Below, piece after piece: positions 1-13,383 of a stretch of DNA of 64,000 nucleotides. The position numbers and the translations under genes are program-made. The stretch comes from Trachelipus rathkii. Lineage: Eukaryota; Arthropoda; Malacostraca; Isopoda; Trachelipodidae. Where the stretch lies: contig JABUQX010014076.1 of assembly GCA_015478945.1 (NCBI GenBank), forward strand, positions 5,001 to 69,000. Reading direction: 5' to 3'. Below the pieces are notes generated by a model that saw only the letters and a list, made by a program, of their open reading frames with translations, searched no databases and was not told the origin of the DNA. Each line of letters begins with the position of its first letter. The stretch's first letter is position 1.

Positions 1-210
1 GTTTGGTATATATATATATATATATTATTTAGTATATATATTATATATATATATATATATAGATAATTACTATAATTAATTATATAATATTATATATAAT
101 ATTATATAGTGATATATATATATTATATATACTATATATATATATATATTAATATATAATATATAATAATTATATATATATATAATTATATATATATATA
201 TATATATATC
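1..210. repeat. (TA)n microsatellite, degenerate
   Basis: Almost pure TA/AT with scattered slips. It abuts the 3' end of the RTE copy that follows. No gene. Confidence 0.9.
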
Positions 211-3200
211 TTCTCTTCTTCACCTTCACTCTTTGACCCAATGGATTGGAGGTAAGCGTGCTGTACAAGCATCGAAAAGAAAAGCAGTAGGAGAGAGAAC
301 ATGCCAAACGTCGAAAAGAAAGCCCAGCCTTTACCGCCCCTTCTGTACCGAATTTAATTGTGAGAGCTCGTCACACAGACAGAAAAATCACCTAGAGCAT
401 CATGGACCGCGAACGGACCCTCACTGGTAAATCCGTCAATGTAAGGGTTCATCCCCTGGCCCAGTGGGCCACACCATGTCCCCCAACAAAACCCCGCCGT
501 TCTCTCCTATCATGCACCTTTATTCTCGCCTCACCAAAACTCACATTTCTCTCTTCAGACATTCGTTAACCGACTCAATCCACTTTCTCTTTCGTCTCCC
601 AGCCAGTCGGTTCCTAACACACTCTCCACTATACATCCGCTTACCAACCGAACTATCATTTACCTTTCCACATGACCCAAAACATCTCAACATACTGTTT
701 TCATTTACGTTCTCTCATTTACCCCTTTCTTCACACCACACAACTCTCTAATACGGTTCATTCCTCCATTTATTAATTCTTCATTCACAACCTAGCATTT
801 GGCCCCTTAAGCATTGTCCATTCTGAACACATTGAACTTTAATCTATACTTCTTAAATCAGACCTTAGTCTCACTACCATACAATAAACACAGGTAACAC
901 ACATACCCTCATGAAGACTTTAGGCGCACTCAAGGACTTAAGTCCCTTTACATTCAACAACGATTTAATTGAACCAAAAACCTTCCTGCCATTCACAACT
1001 TTCCCTATACACTCTGCATCATCGTTTCCCCTTCTCATCCAACAACATACCCTAAAAAAATATGTAAAATCAGACACTTGCTCCAGCTGTGTTCACCATC
1101 AAACATAACTTCACACTGAGGACTGTCCTCAACTTCACAAACCATCATAACCTTACTCTTATCGACGTTTACTTTCAAGACCCCTTCTTTACATACGGCC
1201 TGCCAATCTGCTTCTTAGCCAATTCCTCTCAAACTCTCTTCAGATTCGCCACACAGAACCAAATCATCGCATACAATAGGTAAGGGGCCACCCTTCCACT
1301 CAATCTCTATTCTCCATCATTTCTTAACACCGTTCCTGCCATCCCCACCTTCGGAATTCTTTAATACCCCACCATATACAATTGAATAACCAAGGGGACA
1401 TAACACAACCCTGACAAATAATTTATTATCTTTAAACCAATCACCCTACATTAATAATTCTTAACACCACGCTATCACTATCGTCATAACATACTTTTTG
1501 ATTCCATTCCAGAAGCCTTACACCAAACACATATATCACTAATACTGCCATAAACCTTCACCTTATTAACTCTATCATACGCATGTTGTAAATCCATAAA
1601 ACCTTAAAATATAAATTATATTTCTTTATTACCCTCATTTCTCTCAATCATTTGTTTCAATGTTAAAGAAATTTGATCCACAACATTCCTTTACCACTCT
1701 GCTAAAAATCGTGCAACCTTTGTCTTCACCAAATCAGTCCCATCAGATCACTCGGACGCACTCTTTTCAACCAAAATACCCAGCATATACCTTTCCTACA
1801 ACACTCAATAAACTTAGTCCCTATAATTTCTACAGTTTCCCCTTTTTCTCCCTTACCCTTATACAAGGGTTTACTATTACCGCTCTCCTCCAATCCCTTG
1901 GAACATTATACCCTCCTAAACGCTTTATTTTAACAACTTCCAAATCCAATCCAATCACCATCTCGCCTCGCTCTTGATCATTTCCCTAGTAATTCATTTA
2001 TACCTGCAGATTTACCATTCTTCAACTTTCTCACTCTACCCATTACCTCCTCCTTACTAATAACCTCGATCCCCAAAATACTATTCCTTCTTGCACCTTT
2101 AAAAAACCACACACACTTTCACTAACACCTCATCATTATTGTGTTAATATTGTGCAGATTTCGAAGTGTTGTTTCCACACTCCCCTCACATCCATTTATC
2201 AGTTACAAAAGCACCATCCCTATTCATTATTCTAAGCAATTCCCCTTATTCTCAAATTCCTAACCTTTCGCGCTTTCTTTCCAGAAGAGCTTCCTATTCC
2301 CTGTATGTCCTCAATTCATCCTCCTTCCAAAACTGTTCATTTACCTCTTTTTTCTCCTACGTATGCCACCTTTAGTATTTCTTTTTTCCTCCGTATATAT
2401 TTCCAAATTTTCTTTTTTTTTTATTTCCTTTTTTTGTTGAAAACTTCATCATTTGCTTTTTTAGTACATTCAAACCACGCTTCTTTATTTACCTTTAACC
2501 GCTTTCATCACCTCTTCATCCAAACCATTCGCTGTTAACATTTTTACTTCCTACTTTAGCACATCCACACACTTCCTTTACACTACTAACAATTGCTTCC
2601 TTCCATTTGCCCCCAGATTTATTCAGTATCAACTCGTTCACATTCACCGACTTTACTAGCTGAGTGCTCTTATATACTTTTCCTTATAACCCTCTTCACT
2701 TAACTTCTCACTCTTCATTTTTAACCACTTCCTTTCGTATCACCTTGCTCTTTCATTCCAAGCCCCCACTAACTTAATTTTTTATAAAACAACATAATGA
2801 TCGATATCCCATTTCCTAAAACTCACTGATTAACATCCAACACATACTTCAACATCTGCCTACTTCACCAACACAAAACAATCATACTTTCACTTCGATC
2901 TCATCACTACCTACGACCAACTCTAGTTACTTTAGGGATACCGTTGGTTAAAGAAGTGATTACTTACACACATACCTGTCTCTCTTCACAGAATTCAATC
3001 ACCTTCTACCATTCTCATTTGTCTCGCCGCCACCCAAGAAAACCTGTTATACCATTGTTTTTTTGATCACACTATCGCAACCATTCATGGGCTCCCCTAC
3101 AAACGTACTATCAATCTGAAGCTCGCTACTCACCCACATTCCAAGAGCATCATTCAGCTTATTCCCAAAAAATTCATAGTCTCATCTTCACGATTTCCCT

Positions 3201-3718
3201 CAGATGCGACCAATAGACCAACGATCAACAACCACACATTAATCCTTGACCTTTTTCAAACTTAAAATTTAACCATTAGAATTCTAGGACTCACAACACA
3301 ACAAGAGGATACTGACTTACCCAGTTTAGCGTGATTGTACACAGGTCAACTCATCAAAATTTGCCAACTCCTTCTCTCCCTTTCTCATTCATTTCCACCA
3401 CAGCACACACACCATTTCACACCACACCATTAATTTTCACCGTTTCCTTTATCTTTGTTTCAGTCACAGCGAGCAAATCAAATTTGCCCTTTTCTAAATA
3501 CATCATCACCTCTCTCCTCTTCTCCTCAACATTTTATTTCCTCTGACATTCCATTGTACCATACGATTCATACAAATTCGCCGAAAATTAGAAGGCGCGT
3601 TTACAGCGATCACGACCATCTCCGAGGCTTGCATCAGCATTCCTAGTAAGAGATAGGTGGTAGTGGGCAGCCAACCCAACTACCACCATCCCTTAGTCGA
3701 CTTCTACGACACGCAGGA
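211..3718 (-). mobile_element. RTE-like LINE copy A, nearly full length, decayed
   Basis: This is the longest copy of a non-LTR retrotransposon found six times in the window. Read on the minus strand it runs from a 5' leader (about 3550-3718) through an APE-type endonuclease (about 2750-3480) and a reverse transcriptase (about 1000-2500; the YADD-type active-site stretch falls near 1259-1279) to the 3' end near 211. Comparison with copy E at 43703-46802 shows the same blocks in the same order, but A has many one-base indels and stops, so no long frame survives. Both ends meet (TA)n tracts. It is the only copy that keeps the sequence upstream of about 3550, so it carries the most 5' information for the family. 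The RTE assignment rests on the endonuclease-RT layout and the short-repeat 3' tails; another Jockey-group clade is possible. Confidence 0.8.
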
Positions 3719-3789
3719 TATATATATATATATATATATACTATATAATATATATATTATATATATATATATTATATATATTATTATAT

Positions 3790-3829
<40 letters not shown>

Positions 3830-4014
3830 GGGTGTTAAAAAAAAAGTTTTTTATGTTTTTTGTTTTTTTTTTTGTAAACATTTTTTTTTAAAACAAAATG
3901 GTTTTTTTTTTTTTTTTTAATTACCTCTTTTTATGTATATTAAAGATTGTTTTAAATTATCCAGTAGTACCAATACCCCTTCTACGCCTAAATATTGACT
4001 ATTAATGACGGGAT

Positions 4015-4077
<63 letters not shown>

Positions 4078-4116
4078 ATATATATATATATATTATATAT
4101 ATATATATATATATAT
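3719..4116. repeat. (TA)n tracts around a T-rich low-complexity core
   Basis: Two (TA)n runs (3719-3830 and 4018-4116) flank about 190 bp of homopolymer-rich DNA with long T runs. It lies between the 5' ends of RTE copies A and B, which point away from each other. The core looks like poor consensus sequence. No gene. Confidence 0.85.
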
Positions 4117-6944
4117 GATCAAAAAAAGGATGTTAATAAGAGGTGGTTTTGGGGTGTCAGGAGAAAAATAAGAATGGTAGGAAGGTGATTGATTTCTGGT
4201 GAGGAGAAGAAGGTATGTGTGTAAGTAATACTTCTTTAAACACAAGAGTATCCATAAGTTACTAGAGTGGTGTAGGTAGAGATGGTATCGAAGATGAAAG
4301 TATGATTGATTTTGTGTTGGTGAAGAAGAATATGTTGAAATTGTGTTGGAATGTTAAATCAGTGAGGGGTTTAGGAATGGGATTATCGGATCATTAGTGT
4401 TGTTTATGTAAAATTAGTGGTGGGACTAGGATGGAGAGGAAAGGTGATACGGAAGGAAGTGGGTTAAATTAAAAGTGAGGAAGTTTTAGTTGAACAAGTA
4501 GTAAGGTTAGTATGTTAAGAAACCTCAGCAAGTAAATCAGTGGATTGTGAACAAGTTGAAAACTGAATAAATCTGGAAGAAAATGAAGAAAGCAATTGTT
4601 AGCAGTGCAAAAGAAGTTGTGGGTGTGCTAAAGTAGGAAGTAAGAATGCTAACAGTGAATGAGTGGTTGAATGAAGATGTGATGCAAGTGGTAAAAGTAA
4701 AAAAGAGAAGCGTGTTGAATGTACTAAAAGCAATGATGAAGTCTCAAAGAAGGATGCTTGGAATTATTGGTGGAAAAAAAATTTAACGAACCTCGTAAAG
4801 GGAAAAGAAGAGGTAGATGAACAGTTTGGAAGGAGGCTGAATGGGGACATACAAGCGTAATAGGAAGGCTCTTCTGGAAGGAAGCGCGAAAGGATAAAAA
4901 AGAATAAGGGGGACCTGCTCAGAATAATGAATAGGATTTGGTGTTTTTGTAGAGCTTGATGAATGGATGTGAGGGAGGTAGAAAGACACTTCGAAAATCT
5001 GCAGGGGAGGGGAGCAGAGTAATGAAAGCTAGGGAGAGGGGAGAGTGGTGGGTTTGATGGGCAAAGCTACTCTGAGGGGAGGCCTACTTTGAATGGGAGC
5101 TATCTGTAAGGGGAGTAATGGTAGAGTGAGAAAGTTGAAAGAATGGTAAATCTGCAGGTTAGATGAAATTACGGGTGAAATGATCAAGAACGCAGGCGAT
5201 GGTGATGAATTGGATTTGGAAGTTGTGTAATAAAGCGTTTATAGAGGGTATAGTTCCAAGGGATGCAGGAGAGCGGAATAGACCGTATATAAGGTAAGGA
5301 GAAAGGGGAACGTGATGAAATTATAGGGGAATAAGTTTATTGAGTGTTGTAGGGAAGGTGATATGCTGGTATTTTGCGTCGAAGCGTGCGACATCTCGAG
5401 TGACTGAAGGAGTGATTGGTGAAGAACAAGGTGCGTTGAGGAGTGGTAAGTAGTAGAGGAAGTGTGGATCAAATCATTACATTAGAAACAAAATGATGAG
5501 AAAATGAGCGAGAAGACAGAATAAAATAGACCATACTCATTTTAGGTTTTATGATTCTCACACAGCAGGCGTATGGTAAGATACGTAAGTTAATAGGGCG
5601 AGCTTTCGTCGAGCAGAGTATTAGCTGAATATGTAGTGTGGTAGGACTTCTGAAATGGAATCAGCAAGGACTAATATGTATGACGTACGTGACAGCGTGA
5701 TGTAAGAATAAATCGTGCTCAATTAGGTGATCGGTTTCAGGCATTACACTAGCGGAAAGAAGACAGGTTGTGTATAGGTCCTCCTCTGGTTATATTACCA
5801 ATTTTTAATATGGATGCGGGTATATTGACAAGAACTATCAGAAGGTAGGGCGGATGGCAGGAAATGTGTTAGAATGACGGAGAATGGAGAATGAGTGGAG
5901 GAGTACCCTAACCTATTATCTGCTCGGTTATGATTTGTTTCTTTTGTGTCGAATCTGAAGAGTTGAGAGGATTGGTAGAGAGATTTGGCAAGGTGTGTAT
6001 AAGGGAAAGGGTTTGAAGTAAACGTAGATAAGAGTGGGGTTATGGTTGTGAGTGAGAGGACAGGCCTCAGTGTGAAGTTATGTTAGATGGTTGAACAGGC
6101 GAGCAAGGTAGCTGAGTATTAAATATTTTAGCGGTATGTGATTGGATAGAAGGGAATGGATGATGGCAGAGCTGTAGTAGGAAAGTTGTGAATGGCAGGA
6201 GATTGCTGGTGCTGAATCCGTTGATGAATGTACAAGACTAAGTCTTTGAGTGCGCTAGAGTCTTACATGAGGCTATGTTGTTACCTGCGTTATTGTATGG
6301 TAGTGAGACTATTGTCTGGAATAAGAGGTTAGATCTAAAGTTTCAAGGTTCAGATGGACAATCTAGGGGGCATGCTAGAGTGTGAGAAGGAATATAATAA
6401 AGGAGAATGAACTTATTAGAAGTTGTGTGTGTGAAGAAAGGGGTAATGAGAGAATAAATAAAGTATGTTGAGATGTTTGGTCATGTGGAAAAGATGAATG
6501 ATAATCGGTTGGTTAAAGCGGATGTATAGTGGAGAGGGTGTTTGGGAACCGACCGCTGGGAGACCGAAGAGAAAGTGGTTTGAGTCCGTGAACGAATGTC
6601 TGAAGGAGAGGCAATGTGAGTTTGGAAGAGGCGAGAATAAAGGTGCAATATAGGAGAGAATGGCGGGGTTTTTGTATGGGGCATGGTTGTGGCCCACCTG
6701 GGCCAGGGATGAACCCTATACATTTGACGATTTTACCAGTGAGGTCCGTCGCGCGTCCATGGAGCGCTAGGGTGATTTTTCTGTCTGTGAACAGTTTCAC
6801 TATTAATGGTACAGAGGGGCGGTAAGGCTGGGCTTTTCTTTTTCGACATTTGTCATGCTCTCCTACTGCTTTTCTTTCCGATGCTTGTAAGCGCACCTTA
6901 CTCCCCAGTCTTGGGAAAAAAGAGGTAAAAAAGAAAAGAAAGAT
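4117..6944 (+). mobile_element. RTE-like LINE copy B, 5'-truncated and heavily decayed
   Basis: Plus-strand copy of the same family as copy A. It starts in the middle of the endonuclease (about 4117) and ends after the conserved 3' segment, with an A- and AAAG-rich tail at about 6915-6944. The blocks are in the right order: endonuclease end with its SDH-like region near 4370-4400, an RT region around 5160-5990 and a C-terminal region around 6420-6720. Indels occur every few tens of bases, and the YADD box near 5905-5935 is unreadable. It is the worst-preserved copy, and the noise could be sequencing error around the flanking (TA)n. Confidence 0.75.
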
Positions 6945-7016
6945 ATATATATTATTATATATATATATATATTATATATATAATATATATTATTATATAT
7001 ATATATTATATATATA

Positions 7017-7083
<67 letters not shown>

Positions 7084-7158
7084 CTCAGAAAATCGCAATA
7101 ATGATCAATGAACTGAATATATATATATATGATATATATATATATATATCATATATAT

Positions 7159-7190
<32 letters not shown>

Positions 7191-7201
7191 AATATATATA
7201 T

Positions 7202-7244
<43 letters not shown>

Positions 7245-7251
7245 ATATTTC
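6945..7251. repeat. (TA)n microsatellite with a short unique spacer
   Basis: Two long TA runs (6945-7080 and 7115-7251) around a 35-bp non-repetitive spacer. The 3' tails of RTE copies B and C both run into it, so the two LINEs are tail-to-tail across the microsatellite. Tyr/Ile repeat frames here are not genes. Confidence 0.9.
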
Positions 7252-9973
7252 TTTCCTTTATCTTCCTTCTCGTATTTTTCTTCAAGAATGAAGTAAGGGT
7301 GCTCGAACGAGCATCAGAAAGAAAAGCAGTAGAAGAAAATGACATAAGTTCGAAAAGAAAGCCCAGCCTTACGCCCCCTCAGTACCATTAAATAGTGAAA
7401 ATTCCTCACAGTCAGAAAATCCAACCCTTTTAAAGCTTTTCATGGGACCACGATGGACCCTCACTATGGTAGATCGTAAAAGTAAGGGTTCATCCCTTGG
7501 CAGGTGGGCCAACAACCATACCCCCTCACAATTCCCCGCCATTCACTCCTGTTATCACCTTTCTTCTCGCCTCTACCAACCTCACATTTCTCTCCTGCAA
7601 ACATTCGTTACTGACTCAAGTCACTTTTTCTTCGGTCATCCAGCCGGTCGATTCCCAACACCTCACCACTATACATCCGCTTAACCAACCGACATTCATT
7701 CATCCTTTCCATATGACAAACCATCTCAACATACTTTATTTATTCTCTATGTTACCCCCTTTCTTCCCACCACACCACTCTCTAATAAGTTCATTCTCAA
7801 TTTTATCAATTCTTTCTCACACTAGCACACCCCTAGGATTTCATCTGAACCACTTGAATTTTAGATCTAATACTTCTGTTTCCAGACCATGGTCTTACTA
7901 CTATACCAATAACCCAGGTAAAAACATACCTCATGTAAGACTCTAGCGCACTCAAGACTTAGTCCCTTTACATTCAAAAACGATTTAATTGACCCCAGTG
8001 AGATTTCAGCCTTTTCACAACCATCCTACGACACCTCGGAATCGGCCGTTCCCTTCGCATCCAACATATACCCTAAATATTTAACTCAGACACATTGTTT
8101 CCAGCGCTCCCATCTAACATAACTTCACACTGAGAGCTGTCTACACTCACAACCATAACCTTACTCTTATCCACGTTTACTTTCAAGGCCCTCCGTTTAC
8201 ACAACCCTGCCAAATCTCGTCTACCAATCCCTCTCAAAACTCTTCTTCAGATCGCCACACGAACCAACATCATCCGCACTAATAGGTAGGGCACCCTTCC
8301 ACTTCATCTCGCATTCAACACCATTTCCTGACATCCCCACCTCGAATTCTTCATAACCCCATCATTATACAAATTGAATAACCAAGGAGACACAACACAA
8401 CCCTGTCTTACTCCGCTATTAATCATAAACCAAGCAATGTTTTAAGCAGTGCCCTCGGACACAAAGCTTCCCCTATGGTACGTTTTTTTTCATACTTTTG
8501 ATTCCGATACACGAAGCATAGAACCAACACAATATATCACTAACACCTGCCAATAAAATCTTCCCTATTAACTCTATCATGCGCCTGTTGCAGAGCAAAT
8601 ACAAAAAACCTAAATACAAATTATTCTTCTGCTCCTCTTTTACTCAATCATGTTTTTTCAATGTAAAAGATTCGTTGATCCACACATCCTCTAGAAACCC
8701 TAAACGCACCTTGTTCTTCACCATTCAGTCCTTCAGTCACTCGACTCACTCTTTCGGACCAAAAATACCAGCATATACCTTCGCTACAACACTCAATAAA
8801 CTAATTCCCCTATAATATCTACAGTTCCCCTTTTCTCCTTACCCTTAATATAAGGGTTACTATTACCGCTCTCCTCCAATCCCTTGGAAAACATATACTC
8901 TTCTATAAACGCTTTACGTACACAACTTCCAAATCAATCAATCACACCATCCGCCTCCGTTCATGCATCATATTCACCAGTAATTTCATCGTATAGATGT
9001 AAATTTGGCAATTTGTTGCAACGCTTTCAATCTAACTCATTACCTCCTCCTTCTTAATAAACCTCATCCCCAAAATACCTATTTCTTCTTGCACCATCAA
9101 ACCCCACACATTCACTATCACCTATTCATTACTGTTAATATTGTGCAGATTTTTCGAAGTGTTCTTTCCATACTTCCCTCACATCCATAACCATTTCATC
9201 AGTTACAAAAAGCACCATCCCTATCCTTATTCTAAGCAGATTCCCCGTATTCTCATTCTTAACCTTTTCGCGCTTACTTCCCAGAAGAGCTTCCTATTCC
9301 CTTGTAAGTCCCCACTCATCCTCCTTCAAAACTGTCATTTCCTCTTGTTTTTCTCCTACGTATACACCTGTTTTTAGTATTCCTTTTTCCCCCTTATATA
9401 ATTCCAAGCATCTTTCTTTTGAGTCTTTCATCATTTGCTTTTAGTACATTCAACCACGCTTTCTTTTTTACCTTTAACCGCTTTCATCACCTCTTCATTC
9501 CACCATTCACTGTTAACATTCTTACTTCCTACTTTAGCACATCCACATACTTCTTTTGCCCTACTAACATTGCTTCCTCATTTGCCCCCAGATTTTCTTC
9601 AGTATCAACTTGTTCACATATCAACCGTTTACTAGCGAGCGTCTTACATATTATCTTATTGTTTGCTCACTTAACTCTCACTCTTAATTTTACCTACTTC
9701 CTTTCGTATCACCTTCCTCTCCATCCAAGACCCCACTAACTTAATTTTACATAAAACAACATAATGATCCGATAATCCCATTCCTAAACCCCTAACTGAT
9801 TTAACATCCAACACATACTTCAACATCTCCTTCTTCACCAACACTAAATCAATGTACTTTTCACTTCGATTACCATCTCTACCTACACCAACTCTAGTAT
9901 ACTTATGGATACTCTTGTGTTTAAAGAAAGTATTACTTACACACATACCTCTCTCTTCACAGAAATCAATCAC
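7252..9973 (-). mobile_element. RTE-like LINE copy C, 5'-truncated
   Basis: Minus-strand copy with its 3' end (A-rich tail) at about 7252 and a 5' break at 9973, inside the endonuclease. At that point the sequence changes abruptly to (TA)n and the Penelope-like element. RT sequence covers about 7900-9500, with several frameshifts, and the YADD region is near 8270. The best-preserved part is the end of the endonuclease (see 9671-9973). Compared with copy E, the missing part is the first third of the endonuclease and the leader. Confidence 0.8.
9671..9973 (-). pseudogene. RTE endonuclease, C-terminal part (copy C)
   Basis: An uninterrupted frame of 100 codons encoding the end of an APE-type endonuclease, the enzyme that nicks target DNA to prime reverse transcription. 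Visible motifs are IDLVLV followed by GLSDHYVVLCK; the SDH triplet is the hallmark of the APE active site in LINEs. The N-terminal catalytic motifs are lost where the copy is truncated at 9973. Downstream the frame runs into decayed linker and RT sequence. It is a gene fragment, not a functional enzyme. Confidence 0.75.
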
Positions 9974-10016
9974 TATATATATATATATATATAGAAAAAA
10001 CTTTACTTTAACGTAA

Positions 10017-10268
10017 ATGATAAATTATGTGATGAAATACCCTTGGCAATATAAAAGTTTCTTTATTAATACATTTAAAAACTTTACACAAACTAAAATA
10101 AAGATCACAATATATACATAATGATAGTTTTAATTTTAAGCTTTCGTCTAACACAGTTTGAAAGACTTCTTTCAGAAATGAAATACAGGAACTAAAATAT
10201 TTATTTACATTAAAGCTACGAAAACACATTGGTTGGTTAGTTGTTTAAAAATCTCTCCTCTTGACGTC
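10017..10268 (-). repeat. Inverted terminal arm of the Penelope-like element (left)
   Basis: This 252-bp stretch includes the last codons and the stop of the element's ORF plus its 3' untranslated region. Its reverse complement recurs at 11465-11716 without any gap I could see. It encodes the same out-of-frame 71-residue shadow peptide as the other arm, which shows the near identity. Confidence 0.85.
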
Positions 10269-11463
10269 CTTTAAGAAGTTTGAAGTGAGCAAAATAGAAT
10301 TCTGAATACTGTCCAATTTTATATCTCCCTGCATTTTGTTGAAATTTTTCGTATTATAGATAATAACTGATTCTATTATTTTTCTTTTTTTAGTGTGACT
10401 GCAAAATTTTATGGGGGAAGCATCCTGTAAATTGATTTTATGGTTCTTAAATGATCGATGTGTGGTTAAAGCAGAGTTTTCGGTATCATCGATCAAATCT
10501 TGCTTGTGTTGATTCATTCTTCTTGAAAAATCACAAGTTTCTCCGACATATACCTCAGGGCAATCAAAACAAGGTATCTTATAAATACATTGAGAAGTAT
10601 GAATAATATTGGATTTAGGGGGTTTGAAAATCTTTTTTAAGGGAATGGTATTATTTTTTGTAAAACAAATATTGCTTGGGAGATGTTGTTTAATTTTATA
10701 ATTTAAGTTATACGGGGTGGGAAGATAAGTTAAATTAGTTTTTGTGTCAGGGGGATTACTATTATAATATTTTAATTTTGCTTTGTGGTAAGCTGAATAA
10801 ATGAAATGTTGAGGATAATTAAGTTTTGTGAACGTTGAGAAAAGAAATTTAGTTTCAGTTGATAGATTAGTAGGAGAACAGATATTAAATGCTCTAAGAT
10901 AAAGAGATGTGAGAGTAGCTAATTTGGTGTTATAGGTGTGTGTAGAAAACCAATGTATATATGATGAAGAAGAAGTTGGTTTTCTATAGACAGAAAAAGA
11001 AAGATGTGTAGAGTTTTTCCAAGAAATTAGTGTGTCTAAAAAAGGTAATGAAGAGTTTTGGGGTAATTCATGTGTGAAAGAAATAGAAGGATGAATGTTG
11101 TTAATTAAGTGTAAAATGTCATTGAAATTAGTAGTCTTTGGAATAGAACAGAAGACATCATCCACATAACGAAGCCATGTGGAGTTGGAAAGGAGGGGGT
11201 GATTGATTATATACTGATGTTCAATTAACTCCATAAAAATATTACTTAAGATGGGGGAAAGAGGAGAACCCATAGCAAGGCCAGAAATTTGTTTGAAGAA
11301 AAGATTGTCAAAGGTGAAATAACTGTGTTCGAGAGTAAGAAGAATAAGTTTTTTAATAAGAATAAAAGGGTAATTTAACTCGACATTATTTTCTAATAAG
11401 TATTTCTCTAAGAGATCAAGTGTAAAATGAACAGGGACAGATGTAAATAAAGAGGTAACGTCA
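10245..11463 (-). CDS. Penelope-like reverse transcriptase with GIY-YIG endonuclease (5'-truncated)
   Basis: An open frame of about 405 codons with no stop from the truncation point to the TAA at 10245. It starts inside the RT with the Penelope block DVTSLFTSVP, then MGSPLSPILSNIFME (RT block with the GxP core), YVDD (catalytic aspartates) and a thumb region. The C-terminal 130 residues form a GIY-YIG nuclease: a cysteine-rich CIYKIPC..CPEVYVGET segment, then RRMNQHKQD, and a later conserved Glu in KRKIIES. The RT N-terminus (fingers) is missing, so this copy cannot be autonomous. The truncation coincides with the start of the right inverted arm. There is no initiator; the first ATG (MGSPLS) is internal to the RT. 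Confidence 0.88.
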
Positions 11464-11464
11464 A

Positions 11465-11833
<369 letters not shown>

Positions 11834-11872
11834 CTAGAGTAGAGATTATTGTTCTAGAGTAGAGATTATTGT

Positions 11873-12715
11873 ACGAGTGGAAAATATATGAAATTTGAAA
11901 TTGTTGAAACCAAAATGGCTATCATTCTTAAAGTAAGTAAAAAGCCATCACAATTCAAATATACAAAATCACAATATATTGAAGCACACATGTATACCAA
12001 TTAGTGTGCCAATTTTGAAGAAAATCGGAATATACATATTTTGACCTAGGTCAAGGTCACATAGGGGTCAGCATATTTATATTGCTGAGCTATTCAGGAG
12101 CTTCAAAATGTTATTCATATCAAGTTTGTAGATGCTATTGTAGCAGAGATATTAAATTTTGAATCTGGCCTACTCTATGAAAATTGACCTTTTTAACCGA
12201 ACTTTGAAAGGTCATATCGCCGAAGCCATATGAGCTATGGTTTCCTAATAAAAGTCATTCACGTTTTCTCCACAAGGTTTATAAGTGTACAAACCTTCAT
12301 ACAAATCCGAGGCGCCGGAAAAAAAACGTCTAATTTATGGCTGATTTGACGTGGAAGGACTTATTAATTAATTTTTTAATTTTATTTGCTAAAAAATTAT
12401 ATAAAAATCAAAGTTTCTATGTAGGGAGTTTTTAGCTGCAACACAATAATGAATTTTATGTAACTGTCATTCCTAAAATTGAAATAAGATACATTCCTAT
12501 GGACAGCCAAAATTTCTCCCATCTCTCCTGGAAATTTATATTTTTGGAGTTGTGTAACTCTTGTGAACCAACGATATGAACTAAATGAGCAGCTCAATTA
12601 AATAGCTGTAAACCTGTTCTAAAAGTTTCTAGAACATCTAAGAACTAATAAATAACTAAATTCTATGTTATATTATGACTTAGTAGTGAAAGTTATGTTT
12701 AAAGCAACTTCTGAT
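11873..12715. other. No gene recognised; probable interspersed repeat in or beyond the PRPF39 intron
   Basis: AT-rich single-copy-looking sequence with only short frames, none matching a family I know. At 12042-12059 lies TGACCTAGGTCAAGGTCA, which contains three nuclear-receptor half-sites; this motif also occurs inside common invertebrate repeats. The following PRPF39 exon must be further left or outside the window. Confidence 0.5.
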
Positions 12716-12747
12716 TTATAAAACTATCAAAAATAAGCAATAAGTAC

Positions 12748-13345
12748 CTTGAGCTTCCTCAAATTCTGCCCACTGCATCAGAATAAGAGGCTTGCTCGGA
12801 CAATGAATCCAAGCAGCACGACGATAGATTTGACGAACATCCTCCCAAGTTAATTCTCGTAAAATGGAGGAAGAGTTAAGAGGTGGGGATGTAAGAACTC
12901 GTCCCCCTACGCCTATACCTTCACTTAAGCGATTTAAAAGAAAAGCCAATTCAAATTTAGCTTCAGGAGTGGCTACTAACTCTTTAGAACTAGACATCCA
13001 ATAATCTGATGCAGATTCACTAGTTTCAGTAGAATCAGCAGACAAACTTTTATCCTCTTTTCCACCATCAGCATCATCAGATACTTTTTCAATACGAGAA
13101 AAGCATCCTAGTTTATTTTCAATATTAGCATATTTTCCTTTTGATATATTTAATATATGATCTTCCATATATGAAGCATATTTACACCATAAATCTTCAT
13201 ACATTGCACAAGGGACTAGACATCTTTCAAATAAAGTTATAATTTTAACAGGGTCTCCCTCTTTCATTTCAAATTCCAAATAATCTTTCCAGGTTTTCAG
13301 TTGCTTCTTCTCAAGGGGTTTCACGTGAAAATAAGGTCGCTTAAT
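12748..13345 (-). CDS. PRPF39: PRPF39 (pre-mRNA-processing factor 39) internal exon
   Basis: PRPF39/Prp39 is a HAT-repeat component of the U1 snRNP that helps define 5' splice sites; it acts in the nucleus. This 598-nt exon opens with IKRPYFHVKPLEKKQLKTW and continues through FEMKEGDP, LFERCLVPCAMYEDLWCKYASYME, and ends VRQIYRRAAWIHCPSKPLILMQWAEFEEAQG, all matching the central HAT region of animal PRPF39. The acceptor TTGCATTGCAG and the donor CAAG|GTACTT fit, and the exon ends after the first base of a Gly codon (phase 1). About 85 residues between the two conserved blocks are Ser/Asp/Glu-rich and are not in the vertebrate protein as I know it. The frame is intact. The next downstream exon is not visible to the left. 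Confidence 0.92.
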
Positions 13346-13383
13346 CTGCAATGCAAAACAAATATGCAATATTAATTTAATTA

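Noticed and set aside
6895..7345. Frames of 70-95 codons made of Tyr and Ile repeats (also at 49012-49557)
   Set aside because: They are translations of (TA)n microsatellites, open on both strands only because TA repeats contain no stop in some frames.
12397..12597. A 66-codon minus-strand frame as the next PRPF39 exon
   Set aside because: Its sequence (KYKFPGEMGEILAVHRNVSY) does not match PRPF39 after the EEAQG junction and lacks a suitable acceptor.
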